Source: Streptococcus sp. HMSC067H01 (lineage in GTDB: Bacteria; Bacillota; Bacilli; Lactobacillales; Streptococcaceae). Taken from it: a DNA stretch of 48,893 nt. Below the pieces are notes generated by a model that had not been told where the DNA came from, did no database searches, and was given only the letters and a program-made list of their open reading frames with translations. Both the position numbers and the translations under genes were made by a program. Shown piece after piece: positions 15,832 to 25,439 of this stretch (position 1 is the stretch's first letter; each line of letters opens with the position of its first letter). The DNA lies in contig NZ_KV817781.1 in the NCBI RefSeq assembly GCF_001814775.1, forward strand, positions 217,676-266,568, given 5' to 3'.

Positions 15832-17658
15832 GTGAAAAAGACACTCATGGCTAGTGCCATCACACTTTCAATTTTAGGATTTACAACAAGTCCAAGCTAC
15901 GCTGAAGAAAACAAAGTCAAGCCTGCCACTGCAGAAACCACTGCTAACCAAGGAAATAAAGACAAGGTCGAAGATAGTAGGCTTCCTAAAAAAGAGGAGA
16001 TTACTGCTACTGAAGTTAGTCCAAGTTCAGCTCCAAAAGAGGAATCACCTGCCCCAAAAATCAAAAATGACGGATGGTCAGAAGAAGAAAACCAATGGCG
16101 CTTCTATGAAAATAATAAGCCTGTGGTCAATTGGAAACAAATCCAAGGCAAATGGTATTTCTTTGACCAAAACGGCAATCGTCTGAGTAATACGACCTTT
16201 GATGGCTATGTCTTTGATAAAGATGGAGTCATGGCTAGTGGTGGTTGGAGCAAACTAGAGGACAATTGGTACTATACAAATTCATCTGGTAAGATTTCCC
16301 AACAGAAATGGGAAAAAATCGGTGGTGTATGGTACTACTTTGACAAAGACGGGATTATGCTTAGTAACACCGTTTGGGATGGCTATCTCTTTTCTAAGAG
16401 CGGAGCTATGGTTAGCCAAGGTTGGTCCAAATTAGAAGATAAATGGTTCTATGCCAATGCCTCTGGAAAGATTTCTCAAGACAAATGGGAAAAGGTTGGC
16501 GGTTCTTGGTACTACTTCGACAAAGACGGGACTATGTTGAGCAACCGACTCTTCAATGGTTATCTCTTTTCAAGCAGTGGAGCTATGGTTGAAAGATCAT
16601 GGGTTAAGTTAGATGAAAAATGGTACTTTGCTCAAGCATCTGGTCGTCCTTCACGAGATAAATGGGAAAAAGTTGGAAGTTCTTGGTACTATTTTAACAA
16701 AGATGCCACTATGGCAAGCAATCAATGGCAAGGTAGTTACTATCTTAAAGATAGTGGGGCTATGGCTTCGAAAGAATGGATTTTCGATAAAAATTATAAT
16801 AGTTGGTTTTACTTAAAATCTGACGGGACTTATGCGGCGCGTGAATGGATTGGTTCCTACTACCTCAAGTCTGGTGGTTATATGGCTAAGAGCGAATGGA
16901 TTGACGACAGCTACTACAAAGCTCGCTACTATGTAGATGAAAATGGAGTCTATGTTACAGGTACCTATAAAATCGATGGAAAAAACCAGCAATTTCAAAG
17001 TGATGGAAAATGGCTTGGTGAAGTACCTATAAGTCGTGGATTTGAAAAAGGAAAATATACGAAAACTGTTTTCTTAGATCCAGGACATGGTGGAAAAGAT
17101 CCTGGTGCTGTTTATTATAACACTCAGGAAAAAGACCTAACCATGCAAATTTATCAAAAACTACGTAAGGAACTCCAGGGTCTTGGTTATACCGTTCTTT
17201 CTTCGAGAGATAGTGATGTCTATGTCGACTTTGTCACTGAACGTTCAAAAATGGTTAACAAAACGGACTCCGACATGTTCATCAGTATTCACTTCAATGC
17301 AAGCGGGAATCCTGCTTCAGGGAGATCTGGTATTCAAACTTACTCTTACGAAGAAGACAGTGGCTATCGTGCTAAGATCAATCCATACTGGCATAACCAC
17401 CCTGACCGTATCAGTGAAAGCAATCGCCTTGCAGCAAATATCCATTCCTCTCTCCTAGCTGAGACAGGTGCTAAAAATGCTGGGCTTCTACAGAGAAGCT
17501 TTGCAGTCCTACGTGAAACTGATAAACCAGCAGTCTTACTCGAATTAGGTTATATGGATAATTTTGACGAAAACCAACAAATCCGTAATGAAGCCTATCA
17601 AGATAAATTGGTAGCAGGTATTGTTAAAGGTATCCAAAAATATTACGCTGGTCAATAA
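15832..17658 (+). CDS. Secreted choline-binding N-acetylmuramoyl-L-alanine amidase (Amidase_3)
   Basis: Cell-wall hydrolase expected to cleave the MurNAc-L-Ala bond. In order: signal peptide (about 1-25, cut after SPSYA), a charged Pro/Glu linker to about 80, roughly thirteen choline-binding repeats of ~20 residues (W-KL/V-WYYFDKDG-M pattern, about 82-400), and a zinc Amidase_3 domain (about 410-608). Zinc and catalytic residues are present: His in DPGHGG, Glu in EKDLTMQ, His in SIHFNAS and Glu in LLELGYMD. The GTG start at 15832 has AGGAG nine bases upstream. The order differs from LytA, which has an N-terminal amidase and C-terminal repeats. It could serve in autolysis, daughter-cell separation or fratricide; I cannot name a pneumococcal equivalent with confidence. 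Confidence 0.9.
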   Translation: MKKTLMASAITLSILGFTTSPSYAEENKVKPATAETTANQGNKDKVEDSRLPKKEEITATEVSPSSAPKEESPAPKIKNDGWSEEENQWRFYENNKPVVNWKQIQGKWYFFDQNGNRLSNTTFDGYVFDKDGVMASGGWSKLEDNWYYTNSSGKISQQKWEKIGGVWYYFDKDGIMLSNTVWDGYLFSKSGAMVSQGWSKLEDKWFYANASGKISQDKWEKVGGSWYYFDKDGTMLSNRLFNGYLFSSSGAMVERSWVKLDEKWYFAQASGRPSRDKWEKVGSSWYYFNKDATMASNQWQGSYYLKDSGAMASKEWIFDKNYNSWFYLKSDGTYAAREWIGSYYLKSGGYMAKSEWIDDSYYKARYYVDENGVYVTGTYKIDGKNQQFQSDGKWLGEVPISRGFEKGKYTKTVFLDPGHGGKDPGAVYYNTQEKDLTMQIYQKLRKELQGLGYTVLSSRDSDVYVDFVTERSKMVNKTDSDMFISIHFNASGNPASGRSGIQTYSYEEDSGYRAKINPYWHNHPDRISESNRLAANIHSSLLAETGAKNAGLLQRSFAVLRETDKPAVLLELGYMDNFDENQQIRNEAYQDKLVAGIVKGIQKYYAGQ

Positions 17659-17661
17659 GCC

Positions 17662-17697
17662 AAAAAGAGGCTAGGACAAAAGTCCTAGCCTCTTTTT
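17662..17697 (+). terminator. Strong terminator of the amidase gene
   Basis: A perfect 16-base stem: AAAAAGAGGCTAGGAC (17662-17677), loop aaaa, GTCCTAGCCTCTTTTT (17682-17697). It can act on either strand. The same sequence family ends htpX at 4-40. Confidence 0.95.
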
Positions 17698-17712
17698 GAT
17701 GTTGGATTGTAG

Positions 17713-17838
17713 AGCAAGACGCAGTGGTTGAGTGGGCTCTTCTACGCTGATTTCATCAGCTTTTACAGCCCTACTCAACTGTGCGGAGGTGGGACGACGA
17801 AATCGAATTCTAACGAATTACCGATTTCTGTCCCACTC
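17713..17838. repeat. Structured intergenic repeat with two adjacent hairpins
   Basis: The first hairpin pairs about 17721-17738 with 17766-17783 (TTGAGT...ACTCAA core) and encloses GCTGA-TTTCA-TCAGC. The second pairs GGTGGGAC (17788-17795) and AAATCG with CGATTT and GTCCCAC (17822-17837). Its acgaaatcgaa ... ttaccga core recurs in the array at 48546-48893. Non-coding; it also lies at the 3' end of the small membrane gene on the minus strand. Confidence 0.7.
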
Positions 17839-17846
17839 TCTTTATC

Positions 17847-18161
17847 TTACCCTAGATCATGTTTTTGATCTGGAAATAGAAAGCTTAAGCCAATACAGGC
17901 AAGTACTCCTGAACCAATAACCAAGCCATTCGAAATAGGAAGTAGATCAAAAATTGAATTTGCAATGATAAAGGCAATAATCAAACACATCAGACTAGAC
18001 TTATAATCTTTTTTCACTAGATTTTCAAGAGTGAAAAATAAAAATAAACCTACTGGAAAGAGGGGCCAGATATTGACATCCAAACTTGGCCATCCTACAA
18101 AACCAGAATACAAGACTGCTACTGCAACTACTAAAAAACTGATACCTAATACTTTTTTCAT
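17847..18161 (-). CDS. Small uncharacterised membrane protein
   Basis: A 104-residue protein with four predicted membrane helices: about 4-23, 30-46, 56-68 and 78-96, with an Asn/Trp-containing loop (GWPSLDVNIWPLFPVG) like that of LiaF/DUF5668-type small membrane proteins. I do not recognise it firmly. GAGG lies nine bases before the ATG and a good extended -10 promoter is at 18215-18243. It stands alone between two terminators and repeats. Confidence 0.7.
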   Translation of the reverse strand: MKKVLGISFLVVAVAVLYSGFVGWPSLDVNIWPLFPVGLFLFFTLENLVKKDYKSSLMCLIIAFIIANSIFDLLPISNGLVIGSGVLACIGLSFLFPDQKHDLG

Positions 18162-18214
18162 GATGCGACCTCATTTTCCGTTTTACTTGGGATTTCTTTC
18201 CCTTTACACCAACT

Positions 18215-18243
18215 ACTATAGCAAAAATAAAAATAGTCAACAA
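18215..18243 (-). promoter_or_regulatory. Promoter of the small membrane protein gene
   Basis: On the minus strand TTGTTG (18243-18238), a 17-base spacer ending in TGC, then TATAGT (18220-18215). Confidence 0.65.
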
Positions 18244-18297
18244 TAGTTTTTGCCTATGTGGTCACCTTCCTTGACTAAGTGGTCGGGAATTTTATAA

Positions 18298-18338
18298 AAG
18301 AAAAAGGAATTAAGCAACCAAACGCTACTTAATTCCTT
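18298..18338 (-). terminator. Terminator downstream of prtA
   Basis: A perfect 11-base inverted repeat, AAGGAATTAAG (18304-18314) with CTTAATTCCTT (18328-18338). On the minus strand a TTTTTCTTTT run follows. It is about 250 bases past the prtA stop; the sequence between (18341-18590) is AT-rich with no gene that I can support. Confidence 0.8.
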
Positions 18339-18590
18339 GAAATTATCTCATCACCTCTATTAACCTTTAAATTTTGATAGACTCTATTTTCTAATCAATA
18401 TTGTCAATACTAACCCTTTCAATCAATTCATTACTTACCTAAACTAAGTCCATTCATAAATCCAAAAAGGGTATCAATATCAAAGCAAACTAACTAATTG
18501 AGTTAAAAATGGCTATTTTCACAAAACTGTTTCATCATCACACTAGCTAATCTCAGTACATAAACCATTTTTTTATCTATAGCTTTTGTC

Positions 18591-21500
18591 TTAATCTTGA
18601 TCTTTTTTCTTCAATCCAAGAAATGCACCTACGGTAAATATTATTCCGGCAACTAATAACGTGAAGACTTCTCTAACTGTTCCAGTTTTTGGCAACCTAT
18701 CAGAATTGTTAGTAGTTGATTTACTATCGATATCGGTAGGTTTATTAGCTATGCTCTCTTGTTCATTAAGATAAACTTCCTTCTTATTTTCAAAGTTTTT
18801 ATCAGGAACAATACTGCTTACATCATTAGTTGAATCAGATTGTGTTTTTTCTTTCTTTTTCGATACATCAAAAGTAGGTTTATTTTCTTCCTCCTTTTTC
18901 TCCTCTATTTTCTTGAATACAGGTTTTATAAGGGTATCTTTTGATAGATTAATAACATAGCCAGCGTCTTTTTTCCCTTCGACACCAGAAATTTCCCAAC
19001 CATCAAATTGATAGCCTTCTTCTAATTCACCCTTATAGACAGGTAAAATGAAATCTTCTTCCGACACTATCTTAGAACTCATTTCTTTTCCATTTTGAAT
19101 GGTCACAGTTACCATCTGAGGTTTTAGTTCGCTCACCTCTCCCGTATCTTTGTTTAAAATGAATTCTTTTACGGTTGTATTTCTTGCAAAATCTTTTACA
19201 ACAATCTTAATGTTTAGTGTCTTATCTGTTAGTTGTTTAATATCATCAAATGATTTGTATTCTTTTCCATTTACATAAATATGTTTGTCTTGAATCTCAC
19301 CATCGAATCCATTATTTCTTTTATCATTGATGTTAAAGACAACAGATTTTCCGTCAGCATATTCAATACTAGTATTTCCCTTAGGATCAATGTTTACTTC
19401 TGGTTTAACATTATCATATAAAAATTGATAGTGTACTCCAACCGCTTTCGCATTCAAATCGCTATAGCCAGTTTGAAGATAAACATTTCCATCCATATCT
19501 GTTACCTTATCTGGGAATCCGTTTGCTTTATAGTCTTTCATTCCCCAGTCCATGATGTCACCGTCTTTAACATTAAGCTTAATGTTAAAATCTCTAGTGT
19601 TATCAATGTGTAAATCTCCGTAGATTAAATAATTATCTACAACAGATTCATTAACTCTCAACTCCCAGTTAAAACCACCCTTATCAGAAATCTTACCTCT
19701 TAAATAAAATTCTGGATTTCGTACATAAATTTTATTAGATTTAGATGGATTAAAGTAGTTCTTGTCCATTGAAAGATTTACTGGTTTTGCATCAATAAAT
19801 AACGTAGAGCCATCTTCTTTTATAGCTTCTACATTGGACTTATCCTCTCCAGTGTACTCTTTACCATCCTTACCAAATAATACCAGTTTAGAAGGATCTG
19901 TTACAAGATTTCCATCTTTATCGATTGCCTCCCCTTTATCGTTCATTTTAAAGGTAAACACTTGATATTTTACAATGTTAAAGCCGTCCAAAGCCGACAT
20001 TAATACTGATTGAGTACTTCTTCCATCTTCAACATTTCTACTATCAGCATAAATTATTTTTTCTGAAAGGACTCTTAGATTAGGATTTGCCTTTTTTATT
20101 TTAGCTATATCTTCCTTGCTATAGACTCCATTTCCTTCTAACATATCCGTTTTTCCAGGATTATAGGTAGTCACTTTTAGTGCATAGCCTTTTCTCAGAA
20201 TGATGTTATCCTTTAATAGATATTGTTGTTTTTCTGAATCAGAATAGATTTTACCAGATTCCATTTCAGTTAAATTGTTTGGTTTATTCTTTGAAAGATC
20301 TCCTTCTCCTAATTCTATTACATTCCCATAACTTGATGCATACGGATATTCTGTTTTAGTTTCCTTATTTTTTTCAGGCATTCTAATTTTAGTTTCAGCT
20401 TTTATCTGATCATCATCTTTAACAAAGAATCTCATATCTCCTGCAAAAGCTAATCCATCCACAATATCATTAATATTAGCGTATAAATCAAATGTCATCG
20501 TTTTTGAGTTGGAATCATACTTGGTCGTTTTGATTTCTATAGATTTATAGTTATTTCCATAGTATACCTTGGCATTTTTAGAAACATTACTTATCTTTCC
20601 AAGAATTTCAAAGTGTCCATCTTTAGACGGGCTTAGAACACCATAAATTTTTGATTTGATTTCGTCAAGTTTTTCAGTTTCATATTGTAAGGCACTACCA
20701 TCGTCATAAGCAATGATATTTCCCTTATCATCGTATTTATAATCGTATTCCTCTGTTCTCTTACCAGTTTCACTTGTAAAGTCATCAACTTCTCTAAATT
20801 TCTTTTTAATAAGTTTCTTTAAGTCTTTGCTTTCAAAAGCTCTAATTGTTGAAATAGTTTTATGAATAGTCAAGCTAGATTTTTCTTCGATAGACTCTTC
20901 ATTTTCTTGATGATGTTCTACTTCAGTTGTATCTTTTTTAAGACTATCCTCTTTTCTATTTTCTAAATTTTTAAATTTAGATTCGGAAATCTCGCCAAGC
21001 TTTTGGTATTTAGATGAATCTTGATCAGGATCTACTAGATAATAGGAAATCATCCCCTTTTCATCAGCATGATCAGCAAATTTAATTCTATGAATCTTTG
21101 TGAAATTGCTAGAGCCATCTAATGCAATGACTTCAATGATTTTTCCTCTTAAATCTCCTGCACCATTAATTTCATAAATGGTATTTCCGTCTTTGTCAAG
21201 TTTTCTATTTCTTCCTTGACCCTCACCTGCATAAGTTACTTCAAGATTTTTCTCAACCTCTCCATCTTCATTAACAAGAGCGGCGCCAGCATACCAAACT
21301 TCGTTGGCAATCTCGTCAAATTTTTCAGGATGTTCTTTCTGATCTCTCGCAAATAAAGTTTCATTCTTGTATTGATCTTTTACCTTGTGATAAGTATCCT
21401 TTGTGATCAGCTTAATTTTTTCAGGATTTGAAAAATCAATCGAAACAATCTTAGGGGCTGTGTTATCAATTTTTACAGGAATATAGGAAACCTGCCATGG

Positions 21501-24500
21501 ATAATCTTTAGTTAATCTATATTTAAATTTATAGAAATATTGACCTTCTGCAATTGGTTCAAATTGACCTCTTATCTTAGTAGCAGGATCTTTGGTATCC
21601 TTGCTTTCTGGTGCATTTTCTTCTCTACCTCTAGGGTTATAGATGAGTCCATCCCATTTCAAATCGCCCCAAACTTTTAGTTTTGAAGATTTGATTCCCT
21701 TTGCATCATTTCTCTTAGAGTTTAAAATTCCTTTAATAAAGTGTTCTCTCGAAATGACTTTTAAGTCGATTTGATTTTCTCCCTCTTTATTTGTATTTAC
21801 TATTGAAATCATTCCTTCTTCTGCACTTCTTAATACAAGTGGAGAAGGTGTTAACCCTCTTTCAAGTTGAGCATCTTGAGGATTTCCATTTGAATCTAAA
21901 GGATAAATTTTAGCAATATTAGAACCACTTGATGATGGTGCGTTGATCCCTTCGTTATTGAAAGCAAATAATTCTGGATTTTGATCTAGAGATGTTGTAT
22001 TTTTATCTTTTCTATTTTGTATAACTCCTGCTGGATTAAATTTATCTATACCATGTTCTCCACCAATTCCCTTATTTAAGGTTCCTGGAATTTTTGGTTT
22101 ACCATCATCATCATAACCTTCCATTGTTTTTGATTTTGAACCTTCTTCCCAGGCCCATTTATCAAGGATTGGTTCGTGGTTCCAATTCCCAGCAAATCCC
22201 ATTAGAGGCATCGATAAAGAAGGTTGGAAATTTGTTTTCTTCCCGTTGGAGTTCAGAGCTTCCATTTCTTCCACTGACTCAAAATGAATAAATGATTCTA
22301 CAAATTTATTTTTATTTTTAGCCTCTCCAACGTTTATAACCGCATTTAAATCAAAGCTAGAATTTGGGCCTATAGTGAAAGTGTCATGCTCAAATGTAAT
22401 ATTTGCATCTTTTACTTTCTCTGGGTGAATTTCTGGAACAATTTGCTTACCATCTGGAGATTTTTCATCTTTGTATGTTTCATCCAGTTTGAGTCTATCA
22501 GTTAGAGCATCTGTAGTTACCGCTGATGCTGAAACTTTAAAGGTTAAAGGTCTGTTTGATGTATTGTGAAGCTTAATTGTAAAGTATTTTTTATCTCCTT
22601 TTATTTCTTTAAGAGAAATAGAACCATAAGAGTTTACCAAACCTTTAGAATCTGTGTTTTTGAAAGTCGCTACAACTTCATTTCTCAAAGCATTGGCAAC
22701 ATTAATTAGCCCTGCTCCCTGTTGTCTAGGTGATGCAAAGTATTGACTTTTTTCTTTCCAAGAAGTCGCATCCATCATAGGCCGTGCAGTATTTTGTAGG
22801 GCAATTTTTGTAATACTTGTAAGGTCTATTTTGTCATCTCCCTTAAGATTTTTCAAGGCAGGTCTTTCAAGCATTTCCTTTAACTTTGGTCTAATCAAAA
22901 CAGTAGAAGCTGCCACGATTGGAGTTGCCATACTAGTCCCTGACATATAACCATAAGTTGATTTCCCATTAATGACATTGAGAGTGGATTTAATATTTTT
23001 ACCTGGTGCTGAGACATCAGGTTTTAAAAGTAAATCTGTTCTTGGCCCCCAAGATGTAGATCCTGCTGGAACTATGACATCTTCTTTATACAATTCTTTG
23101 TCTGTGTCAGGTGCAAACTTAAAGTCAATCTCTTTTTCGTCACCTACATTCGGTTTATTAGAATTATAGCTTTCCATATCAATTGGATAGTATTGCTCCA
23201 ATTTATCTTTGAAATCTTCCTTACTATTTCTTTTAACCTCAGTTTTTTTATCAGGATTAATCATGTTCCATAGCTTTACACCATCATCTCCTGAAATTGA
23301 AAATACTTGACTTTTAGTCCCTTCATCCGCTTCATATCCCATAGCTGGAAGCTCTGTCCAATTATCTCTATTGTAGTAATTGACAGTATTTACAACCATA
23401 ATGGCGCGTGCGCCCTTATCCGTTGCTCTTTTAAAAGCATCTTTTAAATCCTTGGTATAAATTCGATCCATTACTGCAATTTTGCCCTTAAGATCCAATC
23501 CTATCAAATCTTGGTCTTGACCTTTGCCTATATATACAAAGTTTAATTTACTAGGAGCTTTTGAACCGTCTTCATTTGTTGTGATTTTATTCTTATCGAA
23601 AAAGGCCCCTATATTTCTGTATTTAAAATTTTCTCCACCTATGTTGACTTTATCAAACTCAACTGTCTGATTTTTAGCAGAAGCGACTGCTATCGCATCT
23701 TCATGTGCTGCAGTTCGCGTTACATTTCCAGTATCTGTCATTTTCAGATTATTATTTGCCACTAAATCCCATGAAGAACTTGAAGCAGAAGTCGCATAGT
23801 TACCCGTAGCTACAACCATTGGAATGCCTGCTTTTCTTAACGCTCTAATAGCTTCCCAATATTTCTCACCTACAAGACCTGTTCCTGTAAAGCCAGATGA
23901 TACCGAAACAACATCGACATTGTGTTTGATCGAATCTTCAATAGCATGAAACATTGTTTCATCTCCTGCGAAGCCAGATCCTGCGTCAGAGTACATTTTA
24001 TAAGAGAAGATCTGTGCATTAGGAGCAATTCCATCTATTCCATTAAAGTTCTTGATGTCTTTTTCAGTATCATTTCCCGCAAGAATCCCTGCAATATGCA
24101 TCCCATGTGGATCAAAATAATCGCTCCCATCATCAGCTTTTTCTACAGTTATTTTACCACCATTATAATAATTGAACGCATGAGGGATTTTATCACTCAA
24201 CCAGAAATTTTTATCAGTACCTTTTAAGTCTTCTTTTTTGAATCTCATTGAGTCTTTAGCATCATCATCAATCCTCATGGCCTTATGCCTATAATCTATC
24301 CCGGTATCGATATTTGAAATGACCATACCTCTACCATCAAAGTTTTTCCCAAATGGTGCATTGATAGATTTTAGGTAATCAATAGCTTCCTCAACTCCAA
24401 TTTCTTTTCTAGCATGATTCATCATAGGTTGGACTTTTTGTGACCTTTCAAGCGATGAAATACCTTCTATTAGTTTAATTTTGTCCAGATTATCTGGAGT

Positions 24501-25010
24501 TGTTTCTATTGAAACACCATTAAAAACCGTATCATAAGTATATAAAACTTTTGTATCCTTAAGATTGGATAATTTCTTGATTGCTTTTTCTCCAGATTCT
24601 TTATCTTTAAATTCAGCAATATAGACAAGTTTATCCTCTTTTTTGGGACTTTCTGGGTCTTTACTCGCAGTAGAGTCCGCTTTATCTTCTTGGGACTGAT
24701 TGGAATCTTCTTTGATTGTTGCTTCTTCATTGCTAGTTTTATTATCTATCTCAGGATTTTTACTAACAACTTCTTTTTCCTCAATAACTGTTGTTTTCTT
24801 CTCTTCAGTATCCTTTGAAGTTTCTATAGCATTATGAATGTCTTCATGTTTTTCTTTGTTTTCTTTTTGTTTACCTACTACTTTTTCTTTATCAGAGATA
24901 TTTAAAGCATCTTCAGAACTAGGTGTATCTGCTAGGATTACCTCATTAGGGACATATGCTGCTAAAATAACTGCAGCTGTGGTTAATGACAATACTGTAC
25001 TTTTTTTCAT
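18591..25010 (-). CDS. prtA: PrtA, cell-wall-anchored subtilisin-like serine protease
   Basis: Large surface protease of 2139 aa, close in length and sequence to pneumococcal PrtA, a virulence-associated subtilase also linked to killing by apolactoferrin. In order: signal peptide (about 1-27, AVILAAYVPNEVILADT), charged propeptide with an inhibitor-I9-like part (130-195), S8 catalytic domain with Asp235 (SNIDTG), His302 (DPHGMH), oxyanion Asn404 and Ser693 (GYMSGTSMA), an inserted PA domain (about 470-600), an Fn3-like domain after 770, long C-terminal modules, and LPKTG with a hydrophobic helix and KKKDQD tail for sortase A. The coding sequence is more AT-rich than its neighbours. AAGGA precedes the ATG. 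The catalytic triad is intact. Confidence 0.97.
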   Translation of the reverse strand: MKKSTVLSLTTAAVILAAYVPNEVILADTPSSEDALNISDKEKVVGKQKENKEKHEDIHNAIETSKDTEEKKTTVIEEKEVVSKNPEIDNKTSNEEATIKEDSNQSQEDKADSTASKDPESPKKEDKLVYIAEFKDKESGEKAIKKLSNLKDTKVLYTYDTVFNGVSIETTPDNLDKIKLIEGISSLERSQKVQPMMNHARKEIGVEEAIDYLKSINAPFGKNFDGRGMVISNIDTGIDYRHKAMRIDDDAKDSMRFKKEDLKGTDKNFWLSDKIPHAFNYYNGGKITVEKADDGSDYFDPHGMHIAGILAGNDTEKDIKNFNGIDGIAPNAQIFSYKMYSDAGSGFAGDETMFHAIEDSIKHNVDVVSVSSGFTGTGLVGEKYWEAIRALRKAGIPMVVATGNYATSASSSSWDLVANNNLKMTDTGNVTRTAAHEDAIAVASAKNQTVEFDKVNIGGENFKYRNIGAFFDKNKITTNEDGSKAPSKLNFVYIGKGQDQDLIGLDLKGKIAVMDRIYTKDLKDAFKRATDKGARAIMVVNTVNYYNRDNWTELPAMGYEADEGTKSQVFSISGDDGVKLWNMINPDKKTEVKRNSKEDFKDKLEQYYPIDMESYNSNKPNVGDEKEIDFKFAPDTDKELYKEDVIVPAGSTSWGPRTDLLLKPDVSAPGKNIKSTLNVINGKSTYGYMSGTSMATPIVAASTVLIRPKLKEMLERPALKNLKGDDKIDLTSITKIALQNTARPMMDATSWKEKSQYFASPRQQGAGLINVANALRNEVVATFKNTDSKGLVNSYGSISLKEIKGDKKYFTIKLHNTSNRPLTFKVSASAVTTDALTDRLKLDETYKDEKSPDGKQIVPEIHPEKVKDANITFEHDTFTIGPNSSFDLNAVINVGEAKNKNKFVESFIHFESVEEMEALNSNGKKTNFQPSLSMPLMGFAGNWNHEPILDKWAWEEGSKSKTMEGYDDDGKPKIPGTLNKGIGGEHGIDKFNPAGVIQNRKDKNTTSLDQNPELFAFNNEGINAPSSSGSNIAKIYPLDSNGNPQDAQLERGLTPSPLVLRSAEEGMISIVNTNKEGENQIDLKVISREHFIKGILNSKRNDAKGIKSSKLKVWGDLKWDGLIYNPRGREENAPESKDTKDPATKIRGQFEPIAEGQYFYKFKYRLTKDYPWQVSYIPVKIDNTAPKIVSIDFSNPEKIKLITKDTYHKVKDQYKNETLFARDQKEHPEKFDEIANEVWYAGAALVNEDGEVEKNLEVTYAGEGQGRNRKLDKDGNTIYEINGAGDLRGKIIEVIALDGSSNFTKIHRIKFADHADEKGMISYYLVDPDQDSSKYQKLGEISESKFKNLENRKEDSLKKDTTEVEHHQENEESIEEKSSLTIHKTISTIRAFESKDLKKLIKKKFREVDDFTSETGKRTEEYDYKYDDKGNIIAYDDGSALQYETEKLDEIKSKIYGVLSPSKDGHFEILGKISNVSKNAKVYYGNNYKSIEIKTTKYDSNSKTMTFDLYANINDIVDGLAFAGDMRFFVKDDDQIKAETKIRMPEKNKETKTEYPYASSYGNVIELGEGDLSKNKPNNLTEMESGKIYSDSEKQQYLLKDNIILRKGYALKVTTYNPGKTDMLEGNGVYSKEDIAKIKKANPNLRVLSEKIIYADSRNVEDGRSTQSVLMSALDGFNIVKYQVFTFKMNDKGEAIDKDGNLVTDPSKLVLFGKDGKEYTGEDKSNVEAIKEDGSTLFIDAKPVNLSMDKNYFNPSKSNKIYVRNPEFYLRGKISDKGGFNWELRVNESVVDNYLIYGDLHIDNTRDFNIKLNVKDGDIMDWGMKDYKANGFPDKVTDMDGNVYLQTGYSDLNAKAVGVHYQFLYDNVKPEVNIDPKGNTSIEYADGKSVVFNINDKRNNGFDGEIQDKHIYVNGKEYKSFDDIKQLTDKTLNIKIVVKDFARNTTVKEFILNKDTGEVSELKPQMVTVTIQNGKEMSSKIVSEEDFILPVYKGELEEGYQFDGWEISGVEGKKDAGYVINLSKDTLIKPVFKKIEEKKEEENKPTFDVSKKKEKTQSDSTNDVSSIVPDKNFENKKEVYLNEQESIANKPTDIDSKSTTNNSDRLPKTGTVREVFTLLVAGIIFTVGAFLGLKKKDQD

Positions 25011-25152
25011 TTTAATTCCTTACATATTTATTTAACTTCCAATAGATAGAAAACTTTAACTTTGCTAGCCTTTGTTATAAAAAGTTTTACTAAGTATTAT
25101 CTAGGAAATAGAGTAGTACATTTATATATAATTGTTAGCTCTCCATAAAAAT

Positions 25153-25180
25153 AGTATATCATTTAAAAAATTTAAGTCAA
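25153..25180 (-). promoter_or_regulatory. prtA promoter
   Basis: On the minus strand TTGACT (25180-25175), 16 bases, TATACT (25158-25153). The start would be near 25146, giving an untranslated leader of about 136 bases. A TTAACA-CA-TGTTAA dyad lies upstream at 25209-25222 and could be an operator; pneumococcal prtA is known to be under the Mn-responsive regulator PsaR, but I cannot confirm that this is its site. Confidence 0.65.
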
Positions 25181-25368
25181 GAAAAATTAACGTCTATTAA
25201 TTTTATTTTTAACACATGTTAACAAATGCTCTAATCAATAAATATTATAGTTAACTGGGTACAATATAGACTCATTTCTACCATCAAAAATATTATCAAT
25301 CAACTGGAATAACTACCAAAATCGCAAAAAGGTGTATGGATAGAATTTATGTCTTAATAAACATGCAA

Positions 25369-25399
25369 AAACAACCGCAATAATTTTCAACGGTTGTTT
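25369..25399 (-). terminator. Terminator of the ABC-2 exporter operon
   Basis: AAACAACCG (25369-25377) pairs with CGGTTGTTT (25391-25399); on the minus strand the T-run continues. The rest of 25181-25368 is AT-rich non-coding sequence. Confidence 0.85.
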
Positions 25400-25439
25400 G
25401 TAACATACTTAATTTTTAAATCTCATCCTGTCTTATCTC

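Noticed and set aside
16060..17030. CRISPR-like repetitive DNA
   Set aside because: The periodicity is the coding of choline-binding repeats in the amidase gene, without fixed repeats and unique spacers. No CRISPR array was seen elsewhere.
18025..18243. A 72-codon minus-strand frame ahead of the small membrane protein
   Set aside because: It would start at a TTG that is part of the -35 box of a good promoter and overlaps the better gene at 17847-18161.
25162..25176. Possible CiaR direct repeat (TTTAAG type) at the prtA promoter
   Set aside because: The two half-sites are TTTAAA and TTTAAG with a start-to-start spacing of nine bases, not the eleven needed.
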